Assembly (NCBI GenBank): GCA_015852425.1 | Contig: JAAAIG010000651.1 | Location: 1 to 21,348 of the forward strand | Direction: 5' to 3' | From: Gryganskiella cystojenkinii | Lineage: Eukaryota; Mortierellomycota; Mortierellomycetes; Mortierellales; Mortierellaceae | DNA: 21,348 nucleotides | Shown here: positions 1-10,100 of the stretch, piece by piece | Position numbering within the stretch: the first letter of the stretch is position 1 | Layout: each line of letters opens with the position of its first letter | The notes under the pieces: generated by a model | What the model saw: the letters and a program-made list of their open reading frames with translations, nothing else | Databases searched by the model: none | What the model was told of the DNA's origin: nothing | Made by a program: the position numbers and the translations under genes

Positions 1-562
1 AAAAAAAAAAAAAAAAAAACATCGCACGACAACTGAAAGATCCCTTCAACGATCCTTCTAATTACAAAACCGCAAACACGCGTTCAGCCAGATTAAAAAA
101 AAAATCGATCAACAGAAGACGAGTGGACTTAAACTTTTTGGCTCTGCAATTGAGACTAGACTAACAGTTGCGCCGCTCTGAAATTACAGCATTCTTGCTC
201 ACCGTTAGAGCGTAAGACCACACCTCACGCGAGTTGTTGAATAAAAGAAAAAAGAAAAATATGGATGACAAAAAGAAATCTGGGGAGGGTATCCTTCAAG
301 AGGTACACGCTGCAGCTTTGTTGACTTTCGGTAACGGTCTTTTTAATTTTAAGGCCTAACAAAACGAACCCCTCATTGCATTTTATAGCCTCTCGGCTGC
401 TGTGTCTGCGTATGTGTATGCGGCGCCTGGACTTCAATATCCGCCTAAAGCCTAAAAACTCAAAAAAAAGTTTGAGCACCACGCCGTTCCCTTTAAGGTC
501 CTTCGTTCATTCTATCGATGATCAGGAAGGGTGCAGAGCGGCCCTTTTGTCAAAAAATATGT
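1..562. other. Unassigned flank, 3' side of the XRN-like gene
   Basis: I see no supportable gene here. The stretch opens with a run of 19 A. It contains an AATAAA hexamer on the plus strand at 240-245, which could be the polyadenylation signal of a plus-strand gene lying mostly outside the window; that is a guess. The part next to 563 should hold the 3' UTR of the minus-strand XRN-like gene. Short open frames here are rich in Lys, Phe and Leu and show no recognisable domain. Confidence 0.5.
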
Positions 563-3420
563 CTATTGTTGGCGAGGATGTTGAGCCCCTCTTGGGTTCA
601 AGGGAATCTGGGCCTTTGTTGGTGCCGCCGATGTGAGGGCGATGTTAGGTAATGATGAATTACCGTTTGACTCAACAGTCGTTGCTCTCGATGTACCTTT
701 GCTCCCTGTAACGCCACTGCGTGTCGAGGGACCTTGCTGTGCAGATGGGTGGTGATGATGTTGTTGTTGCTGCTGATGATGATGGTACTGTCGCTGATCA
801 TGGGGTCTATGCTGATGATGACCCTGGTGCAGTGCATGCGACTTAGGGGCTTGGTGCTCATGATACCGTTGTTGGTGATGAGGAGGTCGATATGACTGTC
901 GATGCGATTGATGCTGCGCGGATGATCCGCTGCCTCGGTTACCTCTTAAGGCGTTGTTCCTCCTTGAAAAGAAAAATGGCCAAGCTTTGATAGGTTTCTT
1001 GGCTTCTTGTGAGAGTTCAGGCTGTCTCTGATCCATAGACCAAGGTACAAACTCTTTTAGCTTTGCAGCCTCCGCCACTGGGGGGATTCTGACCTCATTT
1101 CGAACAATGTCCTGTTCTTGAAAGAGATCAACGAATTTTGGAGACGTCGTCGTCTTTGCCTCCTCTGTCGAGCCTTCAGCTGATGTTGTAGGAGTCAGGG
1201 ACGAGACTTTAACGAGCTGATCGAGAATGACAGTCGGACTGACAGGGATCGGAGCAGCTTTCGATGAGAATCGAGGAGCATTTCGAATTCTGGTCCAGAT
1301 ATAAGGTGGTCGAATCTGATACAGTCGAGACAGCTCCTTCGCAATGGCGGCATCATGCGGTTTACCTGAAGATCCTAGGAGCTCAATCATCCCGCTGACT
1401 TTGGCACCAATAGCCAGCATTTCGTCATGAGTGGTGTACTTGGACGTATCAGCAACCAGAACCCCATGGACAGGAGCAATTGATGCAGGCAGGTACTCTG
1501 ATCCAGATCCGACTGGTAGCAACTAGATGGACGGACAATTTCGGACAATTTCCGTACAGTAGATAAAGAGTTTAGGTTTACTGGCAATATCAGCCGCTCG
1601 GTCCCCTTCAGATTTGAATGCACTTACGATCAACGCGCACACGAGTGGGTGCGCATACGCCTTGTTGCTGGGCGTGACTTTCAACAATTTGGAGGTTGTT
1701 TTTGGCGCCAGATATTGGTATCCTTTTCTTTGAGCAATCTCGTTCACATAGTTGACAAGGGAGCGTCGGTTGGGTGCATACTGGTACTCGTAAACAAACT
1801 CGACATCGGGACACTTTCCAGAACAGTACATCTCCAGATTCCAGAGAATGCCTTCCAGATGTTTCTGAGCCGAAAACCTGCTGTTCCCACTTGTTGGTCG
1901 CCCTTCCTCCTCATTCTCTTCTTCTTCTTCCTCCTCCTCTTCCTCCTCCTCATCCTGACCTAACACATCCTCTTCCTCAGCCACAGGCTCTATCTCATCG
2001 GTATCCAGTTCACTGTCAATTTCCATCCCCTCTGGAGTGTCCATCCCCTCCCCCGCATCATCCTCGGAAGACATATCACTCGCCAGTTCAAAATCCTTGC
2101 TGGCGGTCGTCGGCTGTGGTTTCTTCTTTTGAAGAGCTTGCGGCGCATGAGAGGCAGCAGTTTCCCTAGCTGACGTGGATTTTGCTCTCTGAGTTTGCTT
2201 TCGCTTCTGCAGTTGGACGTCGACGGGAAGCCGGAGTTCGTTCGCAGGCTTATAGGAGTTCACAATGAATTGCCTCAGAAAGAAGAGGTCAAAGGTCTTG
2301 CTCTCTGCATCCATCAAGAACCTTTTCCCAATGGGTCGTTCCTTGATCACCGGGTCAATCAAGCGTGTGTACAAATACGCTTTCCAAAGCTGCTCGAGTC
2401 CCACAGCCATACCTCGTAGGTAATCGTTTCCACGCAACAGACATAGTGTACAGAAATCCAGTCTGGCAAGGTTCGCCTCTCCGGGAAAGATCTCTTCCAG
2501 TGCACGCATGAAATTATCAATTGAGACGACTACGGTCGGGTTGGAGGGTTGATCCTTGCGGACGACATAAATATTCGGCATCCCCAGACAGACAGCTTGA
2601 ATCACTGCGTCCGAGTCCATACTGAGGATCGCGCAGGGACGTCCTCGGATATTGCTCGCCTGTTGAACAATGTTCTCGATGATTTTGCTCTAACGGAAAG
2701 AGACAAGGCACATAATAACGTTAGCTGTCAGGTGCCGCACCTTGGATAGTGCCTCTCCAACGAGAAACTCGCTCATCACAAACTTACCTCGCCTTCTCCA
2801 GGGTTGTTGGAGTGATCAATGACAAACTTCAAGTCTGGCGAGATCCCCTGGTTTCGACGCTGCTGAAGATATCGAACAGCATAATACTCTAGGTATTGTT
2901 CCATGCGAGACATAAACGGACATCCAGGGGTAACCTGCATCGTACTCATCTCTCCGGACTTCTTTCTGCCCTATTGAAATATTCAGTTATGCGCGAAGTA
3001 GCGTATTATGCATTTTGCCAATTAACTTTCGGGAAGAGGAAGTCGCCCCTTGATTCCCTTGATTGGAGGTTCCCCAAGGCTAATGCTCAATAGAAAAATT
3101 AATGTACACGAAAAAAAACATACCGCAATGGCTCGACGAGCTTTTTGGGTCAAGAGCTTGGCCAGAGGTGCTGGACCATCAACGGAAAAATAACAGATCC
3201 TTCCAGGGACAAACTGTTTCAAGAGTCGATCCAGGATGAAGAACAATTTCTTAACAAACATGGTCTCGTTCTTGGCGGTACGCATTGCCGGGTGGAGGAT
3301 ACAGTTGATGTCGATAAAGACTGAGTCAAAGTTGGCTGATTGATGGTCCGGAATGACATTGGTCGCCTCGGGGAACTTTTCCTTGAACCAGTCAATGAAT
3401 CGAACTTGCTTCAAACCCAT
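563..3420 (-). CDS. XRN-family 5'-3' exoribonuclease, divergent, 4 exons
   Basis: Exons are 3420-3124, 2970-2788, 2689-1628 and 1522-563. The introns are GT-AG and all phase 0, giving 833 aa. XRN enzymes degrade 5'-monophosphorylated RNA processively using two metal ions. The catalytic set is intact: D37, D81, E158 and E160 (PGEGE), D185 and D187 (MDSDA), and D249 (RGND). The 5'-phosphate pocket K88, Q92, R95, R96 keeps the spacing found in XRN1. HLEGILW at 438-444 and EYQYAP at 461-466 match the XRN_M core, and the exon 3/4 junction (ALI|LLPVGSGSEYLP) restores the family's LLP-type motif. The protein is short compared with typical Rat1 (about 1000 aa) or Xrn1 (about 1500 aa). An acidic region (about 365-422) interrupts the middle domain, and a His/Gln-rich tail (718-772) replaces the XRN1 C-terminal domains. 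It could be a Rat1-side, Xrn1-side or separate paralogue; I cannot decide which. Confidence 0.88.
749..913 (-). repeat. His/Gln-rich coding low-complexity tract
   Basis: Residues about 718-772 of the XRN-like protein are dominated by His and Gln, including HHHQQQQQHHHH. The DNA is an imperfect CAT/CAC/CAG/CAA repeat on the coding strand. Histidine repeats of this sort are known in nuclear-speckle proteins and in metal-binding tails; which applies here is unknown. Confidence 0.85.
1523..1627 (-). other. Intron 3 of the XRN-like gene, 3n length, with tandem 10-mer
   Basis: The donor is GTAAGT and the acceptor is CATCTAG. The length is 105 nt (35 codons), and the frame stays open from exon 3 until the TAG of the acceptor itself. 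Near the acceptor the 10-mer CGGACAATTT (plus strand) occurs twice in tandem at 1532-1551. Splicing is supported because it restores the conserved XRN motif across the junction. Confidence 0.8.
1904..1951 (-). repeat. GAA/GAG microsatellite encoding a Glu run
   Basis: This GAG/GAA-rich stretch (CTC/TTC on the plus strand) encodes a run of Glu around residues 407-422 of the XRN-like protein. It lies inside the acidic insert and is likely variable in length between strains. Confidence 0.85.
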
Positions 3421-4250
3421 GGTGCTTCTTTAGTTTGTTCTGAGTCGATGATGAGTGGTAGGGCGTGGTGTTGTATGGTAATAATGTGGTTTTCAACCGA
3501 AGAAGAGATGTAGAGATGGACGTTGGCGTTTCAGCAGGGGTGACCGGATTATGCTTTGCATTCTACGGGCGACGCAGTCGGGGGGCAAAGTGAATGTGGG
3601 ACAGACCAGTGACTGTCGAAATACGATTACCGCGCGTCGGACTAACAACCGTTCGCCCCAAATCAATTTATTGTAATCTCACGGACACGGACACTAACCG
3701 CGTCTGTTTGCTCCCGTTCCGTACGCGTCAACGTCATTCGTCCATCAGTGCCTTCTTTATGCATACAGCTTGTTCCGTAGCACACTTTCCTGTCCATTCT
3801 TCTTTTTTTTTATATGGCGCTCCTCTTTGTCACTCCCCCTGTGCATGAGATTTCGTTCCCTTCCCTTCAATCTAGGATTGCGTGATGACCCAGACCTGAA
3901 CTAAACATGCAAGAAAAAAGCACCCTTTCCTGCAAACATCTATTCTGTCTGCTACCGACTCGAAGTTCTATTTTTTTGTTTTGATTTGTTGATTTTTCTT
4001 CTGACGATCCGCTGCCCGTTTGGGAATATCGACGAGACCACTTGACCACTTCCTCATCTTCAATCTTTGTTAACATTGTTCTGTCCTTGACTAGGCCCCA
4101 TATCAACGGCTATTATAAAAACAACCCGGCAAAGTATTTTTTGCGGTCGTCTCTTTTTCAACTCTCGCCCTTTTCCTTCTGCAACTCGCTCCTATCCTAC
4201 CGCACTAGTTCCACACTGCAAACCAACCAATCACACATCACTCACATAGA
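3421..4250. promoter_or_regulatory. Divergent intergenic region between the XRN-like and methyltransferase genes
   Basis: About 830 bp separate two divergently transcribed start codons, so the region should carry both promoters and 5' UTRs. The right side is pyrimidine-rich, as is common upstream of fungal starts. I find no convincing ORF, tRNA or repeat. Apart from the TATA-like element near the right end I recognise no specific factor site. Confidence 0.5.
4114..4120 (+). promoter_or_regulatory. TATA box candidate of the methyltransferase gene
   Basis: TATAAAA lies 130 bp before the ATG at 4251 and is followed by a C/T-rich leader. The position fits a fungal TATA box with a leader of roughly 70-100 nt. 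This rests on motif and placement only. Confidence 0.45.
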
Positions 4251-5264
4251 ATGTCCCCTCCTCCCTTCAATCAAGTCCAGCCGTTTGACAGCGCTGTCTC
4301 CTTTCTCACGGACAAGGATGTTCTCGCCAAGGCCACTGGCTTGGCAATGCCCTTACCCCTGACCCCTCCAGCTATCTGTCATGGACGAGTCCAGGATGCA
4401 GAGGCATATGTACCCAAAGCCTGGTGGAAAGATGTCTTTGCTGACAATCTGTACTTGCAAACCGACGGCGATGTTGTCGAGGACCCTGCCATCACCTTGC
4501 AAGAAATCCGGCTTCTGGAGAGTCACGAGACCATCCGGTCCATCTTCCAAACCGCGTCCACGAATGGAGAAAGGACCCGTATCTTGGATCTCTGCTGCGG
4601 CCAAGGCCGTCATGTCCTTCAACTCGCCTCCCTGTACCCACACCTTGATTTGAATGGACATGACCAGTCCGAGTACCTGATCAACCTCGCCATCACCAGA
4701 GCCGAGGCTGCCAATGTCACGGAGCGCGCCCAGTTTACGATCGGAGACTGTCGCTCAATCCCACACGCCGATAGTTCCTTTTCCTTGGTCATGGTCATGG
4801 GTAACTCTTTTGGATATTTCGCCACCGACAACGCCAATAAGAACCTGCTCAAGGAGATCCGTCGTATCTTGCGTCCCGGTGGGTTGGCGGTCCTCGATAT
4901 CCCGGATGGTGCGTACCTGCGAGAGAACTTTTCCGCCCGTGGATGGGAATGGATCGACGACGGGATGATTGTTTGTCGAGAGCGACAGTTGAGCAAAGAC
5001 AAGAAGAGACTCGTCAGTCGGGAGGTGGTCATTTCCACAGGCAAGGGTGTGATCCGCGACCAGTTCTATGCAGAGTGCCTCTATGACCTGGACGAGGTTC
5101 GGCAGTTGGTCCGCGATTGTGGATTGGTCCCTCAAGATCAGCTAGAGTCTCAAGGCGGTGGTGGAGCAGAGGAGAACAATACTGGCAAAGAGATGAGTCA
5201 ACGAGGAGAAGATCTGGGGATGATGGAGCAACGTAACTTTGTACTCATCACCAAACCCTTGTAA
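4251..5264 (+). CDS. Class I SAM-dependent methyltransferase, single exon
   Basis: This is a 337-aa intronless gene. A Rossmann-fold methyltransferase domain spans about residues 85-290. Motif I is LDLCCGQGRH (112-121). D138 in GHDQS is the expected acidic residue at the end of strand beta2, which contacts the SAM ribose. IGDCRSIP (164-171) is the acidic loop after beta3, followed by the beta4 segment LVMVMGNSFGYF and the post-motif segment RRILRPGGLAVLDIP (204-218). The C-terminal part (about 225-275) holds a beta-rich stretch and then a helix with LYDLDEVRQLV. The order resembles Methyltransf_25/UbiE-like small-molecule methyltransferases, but I see no substrate-specific motif. No signal peptide or membrane segment is visible, so a cytosolic protein is inferred. 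The start is the first ATG after a C/T-rich leader. Confidence 0.87.
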   Translation: MSPPPFNQVQPFDSAVSFLTDKDVLAKATGLAMPLPLTPPAICHGRVQDAEAYVPKAWWKDVFADNLYLQTDGDVVEDPAITLQEIRLLESHETIRSIFQTASTNGERTRILDLCCGQGRHVLQLASLYPHLDLNGHDQSEYLINLAITRAEAANVTERAQFTIGDCRSIPHADSSFSLVMVMGNSFGYFATDNANKNLLKEIRRILRPGGLAVLDIPDGAYLRENFSARGWEWIDDGMIVCRERQLSKDKKRLVSREVVISTGKGVIRDQFYAECLYDLDEVRQLVRDCGLVPQDQLESQGGGGAEENNTGKEMSQRGEDLGMMEQRNFVLITKPL

Positions 5265-5606
5265 ATAGATCCTTGATGAGAGCAAGTAGAAAAGGGATAG
5301 AGTAGAAACCCAGTAGAGATTAAGAACCCTTGGTAAATGCACGTTGGAGTGCATTGTTTCAATTTGTAAAGGGCAGCTAATTAACCATGTCACGTTCTTT
5401 GTCTCAATGCATTTTCTTTAAAAGATGCCATCTTTCAATCATCTCCCACAGACCGCCTTTTCTTCATCCGCCGTTGACCTTCATTAATATTCTCTCTTCG
5501 AAACAACTTCTTCCCCACTTCTTTCCCACTTCTCCATAAAAAAAAAACGCCAACCACTCATCTTCAACATCTCATCAGTCACAGCATAACAACGCATTAA
5601 GAGCCA
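5265..5606. other. Intergenic region, methyltransferase to GOS1
   Basis: This 342-bp gap lies between two same-strand genes. It should contain the methyltransferase 3' UTR and the GOS1 promoter. The right half is pyrimidine-rich, with a short A run at 5539-5547 just before the leader. I see no gene and no clear TATA or AATAAA element. Confidence 0.5.
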
Positions 5607-6722
5607 ATGCAAAAGACGACTCCCAACGCAACACCCATCTACCGCAACGCTCCCTTGAGCAACTCGCCCTCTCTCGCCCCTGCATCTTTGAACAATGCCT
5701 CAATAGCCATCGCCAATGCCACCGGCACTGGCCCTGTATCCTGGGATAGCATGCGAAAGGACGTTCGTCAGATTGAGAATGAAATCGAATCAAAGCTCAC
5801 AACCCTCTCCAAATTTGCGATTCGTAACGGACCTAACCTTGGAGCCGGCGTTGGCGCCTCAGGGGCAGCTGCTTCAGGACCAGGAGGATCCAGCAGTGCT
5901 TCTGCAGGAACTGGAGAGGAGTTGGAGGTCAACCTTGAGGAACTGCTGGAAAAGGTATTCCTTTCTTCCACCCCTTTTCTTTGACTTGTTTATGAGTTTC
6001 ATGGCACAAGTTTGTAGGCTGTTTCTCGATGCCAATCAGAGCTAAAAAAAACTGTTTTCTCTCTCTTTACCTTCTGTTCCTCTTTAGCTGAGCAACCTCA
6101 TCGATGCCATGTCAGCCCATCTCGACACACAAACTCAAGCCACTGGACAGACACCACCAGTGACGATGACAAGCTTTCTTCCTCAGCACCGCGATCGATT
6201 GCATGACTACACAAAGGAATACCGAAAGACCCGTCAAAATGTCCGCTCCGCAAGGGATCATGCTCAGTTGTTGAGTTCTGTTCGGGATGATATCAACACA
6301 TACAAGAACGGTGGTCCCGGTGGCAGTGGCATGTCTGCCTCGGATTATTTGTTAAACGAACGATCCAGGATCGACGGAAGTCATCTCTTGGCAGACAGTG
6401 CACTCGAGTAGGTGGAATGGTCTTGGACGATGAGTACATCTCTCTTTTTTTTGCCACCCTCTCGATTACCCCAAAAGGCTGACTGTTGGCTTTGTTTATA
6501 TTTGTCATACATTTTAGACAAGCATACGCAACCAAGGACGATCTGGACAGACAACGCTCGACCTTGTTGAGTGTCAATCAACGGATCAATAACGTGGCAA
6601 CTCAGCTTCCCAGTGTCGGACAGTTGATCGGTAAGATCCAGTCTAGAAAGAACAGGGACAATGTGATCCTGTCCTGTGTCATTGGATCCTGTATTGTCGG
6701 CGTCCTCTACTTTGTCGCTTAG
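5607..6722 (+). CDS. GOS1: Golgi Qb-SNARE GOS1 (GS28/GOSR1 family), 3 exons
   Basis: Exons are 5607-5954, 6088-6407 and 6518-6722, giving 290 aa. Intron 1 is phase 0 and intron 2 is phase 2 with a GTAGGT donor. GOS1 is the Golgi v-SNARE for intra-Golgi and ER-Golgi fusion, pairing with Sed5, Ykt6 and Sft1 in yeast. WDSMRKDVRQIENEIESKL (46-64) is the family N-terminal helix. A Gly/Ala/Ser-rich linker (77-103) interrupts the N-terminal helical bundle. The SNARE motif covers about 215-268. Q235 in DRQRSTLL aligns with the SQRGML segment of animal GS28, so it is the likely zero-layer Gln. KIQSRKNRD (262-270) is the basic juxtamembrane stretch, followed by one C-terminal anchor (about 272-289). 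Length is close to the family's usual 220-250 aa, plus the linker. Identification is firm from both ends of the protein. Confidence 0.93.
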
Positions 6723-7198
6723 AGCGATATATGTTTTGCTCGCTGCTTTGCCCTATTAGACCTACGAAACTAAACAAAACGAAAAAAAAGAAAACGTCGA
6801 TGCGCTTCGTCGTAGCGTTATGTCTCCCTCTGTTTATGAAAAAAGAATCCTCATCTCTCCTCCTACTCTGTACCTATAGCACACTTACTCTCCCACCATA
6901 TATCCATATTTAAAACGATTAAAATGTCGAAAAGAAAAGATGCGCCTGTTGTGAGAGTATTTGGCAACCCGTCCACGTCCACGTCTCTACGAGAAAATGT
7001 CACGTGCAACAGCCCGTCTCCATCATCTCTCTCATCGCGTCTGCTCTCTTTTTTTTTGTCCCATCATCCATCCGTTCGCGATCATCCTTTTTTCTGCTCC
7101 ACATCACCCTTTTTTTTTCTTTTTTTTTTTCGTCTTCCGCTTCAGCATCATCCTCGGGAAGCCCTTTACTTTTCATCGCTCTCAGAAAGCAAGGAGCC
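6723..7198. other. Intergenic region, GOS1 to TRS120
   Basis: This 476-bp gap holds the GOS1 3' end and the TRS120 promoter and leader. A/T-rich sequence around 6897-6920 (ATATCCATATTTAAAA) could act as a TATA-like element. It is followed by long T and C/T tracts (about 7045-7135) typical of fungal leaders. An ATG at 6924 opens a Ser/Phe-rich frame that does not read into TRS120, so I do not call it a gene. Confidence 0.5.
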
Positions 7199-10100
7199 AT
7201 GGATGCAGTCAACTTTACCTCGGCAGCACGCATCCGCGTCCTGCTCGTGCCCGTCGGTCCCATCAAAAAGTCAACCTTTGAGCGCCACGTCAAGATGCTC
7301 CGTCAACATAACTCTGTCAAACTCGAGGAAGTCTGGATGGGCCCTCGGACCGAAAACTGTAAGAAAGATGATTCCGCGACCTATGCGGATGCATGAACAC
7401 TAAAGGAGACCTTCGCCGTGCCAACCAACATTCGTCAAGTAGAGCATCAACCCTCAACAACTGGCTCTCAACTCTTTTTTAACAACCTCTCTGTTCTTGT
7501 TTGTTTCGATTAGCCTTCTTCAGTCAGAATGTACCTCATGAAGGACAACTCTACTTTCAATTCGTAACTTCGTACAGTGGCGAGCATCAATATCTTGAAG
7601 AGTTTCAGATGCATCGTCGAATCTTTGGAGTAAGTTGGATTCCACAGGCAGACCTCGATGTAGCTATTATGCCATCATTCTTCTTGCTCCCTGGATAACA
7701 GAAACGTCTAACCCATCGACAACTTCACTTGATTTTAGGTAATAGGAATCATGGATTGTCAGGAATGGCCCGATGGTAACATGTCAGCTGGACACCAACA
7801 GTTTCAACAAATTCTGTCAAAAGTAAGTCTTGGAGCTGAATCCACTCGAGAACAAGAAACAAGTTTGGAAAATTCGATAGGACGCTAATCCCCCCCCTCT
7901 CGCTCTTAACCGGATAGTACCCCTCTGCTGTCGCCAATCAATGTTTCGCTTTTGACCCTTCCGAGAAGCACCAGGATGATCGCCGAGGAGGAGGAATTAT
8001 CATGATCCCGAACGAAGGCAACACGTCCTCGTATCTTCTTGTCTTGATCTGTGATCTCACTAGAACCATCCTCACAGAGTTTGAAAACATTGTAAGTTCG
8101 GCAGGATACAACCTGGCTGGCCTATGGACATGAGGAGGCGGATCAAATTATTCCACTTCTTGGATCGATTCTTTTCTCTGATAGTATTTTGTTTTTATAG
8201 GCTGCTGCGATTGGAAAGAGACAAGAAATCGACTCACCAAACCCAGCCATCTCAGTGTATTCAGGACAAAGACCTTACAACGGGCCTAGTCCCTCCTCAT
8301 CAACCGTCTCATCTCTGCCAGACATGTCAGGAAACGGCATCAAACCGCTGACCGCACCTCCCTCAGCGATGACGACCTCAGGATCCTCGAACCATTCTAG
8401 ATCCATGTCCGCAACAGGTTTCGGTTCTCCGACTCCCGCCAACAGTTACCTCCAAACTGCTGTCGTGACGGATCAGCGTCTGCGAAAGAGAACTGCTGCC
8501 AGAGCTCAAAAACTTTACGGCGATTTGTATCTGATGGCTGGACGTTTGTCGGATGCTGTCAACAGGCACGTACCCCACCAATATCAACATGCCTTTACTT
8601 GAACCTGAATGATAACGATCTGCTGGATAGCTAACATTTTGTGACTTGCTCGTAACCCGCATATAGTTACCAATCGGTCATCGAAGTTACAAAGTCCAAC
8701 TCAGATTTCTTATGGCATGGAAGTGCAATGGAAGGCATGTATTGCGCTGTAGTCTTGTTAGCATATATCCAGGCCGATCTCTCTGTAAGTGAAAATGGCA
8801 CACATCTCCGACTTTTTCTGTTCCATCCGTGTTCTTTACTGATATTCAGCAATCACTCTGTATCATAGCAATTCAACCAACAGCAACTCCAGAGCATCAT
8901 GTCCTCGCCTACGTCGCCCACGACCAGTGAGCCGACCAGGATACAACAGAGCAGTCAGCCAGCTATCAAACCCCTGATTGTCGACATTCCTGAAAAGTTC
9001 CAGACCATCCTGACCCTCTATAGCAAAGTCCCCAACAATGCTGCACCTGCGATCATTTACGTCGAAGCCTGTATGAAGGTCACCAAATTTATCGCCACTT
9101 GCTTCGTTTGCGGTAACGGAATCCTGGACGATCGCGCCTTAGCTGCAGTCGTGAGCGGAAACATTATGATGCATATGGATGAGTCCGGAGATACGCCTCA
9201 GCAACCGATTATGAAATCTCCTTCTGGTCGTACGCCTTCGGTAACCGCCAGCGGGTTATTGAGACGTGCTTCAACGCTGAGATCTCGAAGTGGAAGTATC
9301 ACGATGCCTAACATGGGCGTCACGAGGACGGACATTATGAGCTGGATCGCGAAGACCTGGAGCGGACGCCTGGATGAACTTTGGATTATCGACCAGGTAC
9401 GGAACACACTCTAGTACCAGCGTTTGTGTGCAGATTTCAGACCATGACACTAACATTCGTTTTTTTTTTTGTGTCATTCAGATTCACTTTACGACAACGA
9501 TTGCTTCTATCCTTGGCGCTATCCAGTTCCGACGCAAGCAATCGTTGTACCTGAGATATGCTGTGCGCATGATCGCACCTCTGTTGCATCAAACGCGACT
9601 CGCGCAAGCGGCCGCACAAGCCCACGGGTCTGCCCCAAAGAAGTCTGTAAGCTCGGATCATGGTGTTTTGGAGTGCCTATCTCAGATTTGCAACGTTTTT
9701 GGAGTTGGTGACAAGTTCACGTCCAGTGTGGGCCTGTACATGGACCATGGTTGGTCCGAGCTGCAGATCGATGTCCTCTATGAGTGCATCCGTGTTGCAG
9801 AGGCCGTTCCGGATTACAAGGCCATGATGTATTTCACCACGACACTCTTGCGACAGCTCCATGCATTCTTGAGTCGGGAAGAACAAGCGGGTCTCTATGC
9901 CTCGTTACCTCGTATTCTTGCCGCGGCGAAGAAATCTGGTACCACGGATCTTTCCGTGATTCATTACTGGACAAACACGCTAGTTGTCGACATTGAAGTC
10001 TGCTCGTAAGTCTTGAACGTGCCCAGGGAGATTTGTTATATTTTTCATCAATTAATAGTTAATTAATTTTTTCGCATGTGGTTTTTTTTCTAGGCCTTCG

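Noticed and set aside
376..636. Plus-strand open frame of 86 codons
   Set aside because: It overlaps the end of the XRN-like coding region on the opposite strand and has no recognisable domain.
1774..2169. Plus-strand open frame, Pro/Leu/His-rich
   Set aside because: It is the antisense of the poly-Glu and acidic region of XRN exon 3; the composition follows from the repeat.
3594..3848. Plus-strand open frame in the divergent spacer
   Set aside because: There is no domain, no splice context linking it to the methyltransferase, and a low-complexity 3' part; it is more likely promoter or leader DNA.
6924..7403. Plus-strand Ser/Phe-rich frame before TRS120
   Set aside because: It crosses the TRS120 leader and exon 1 in another frame; TRS120 starting at 7199 matches its family.
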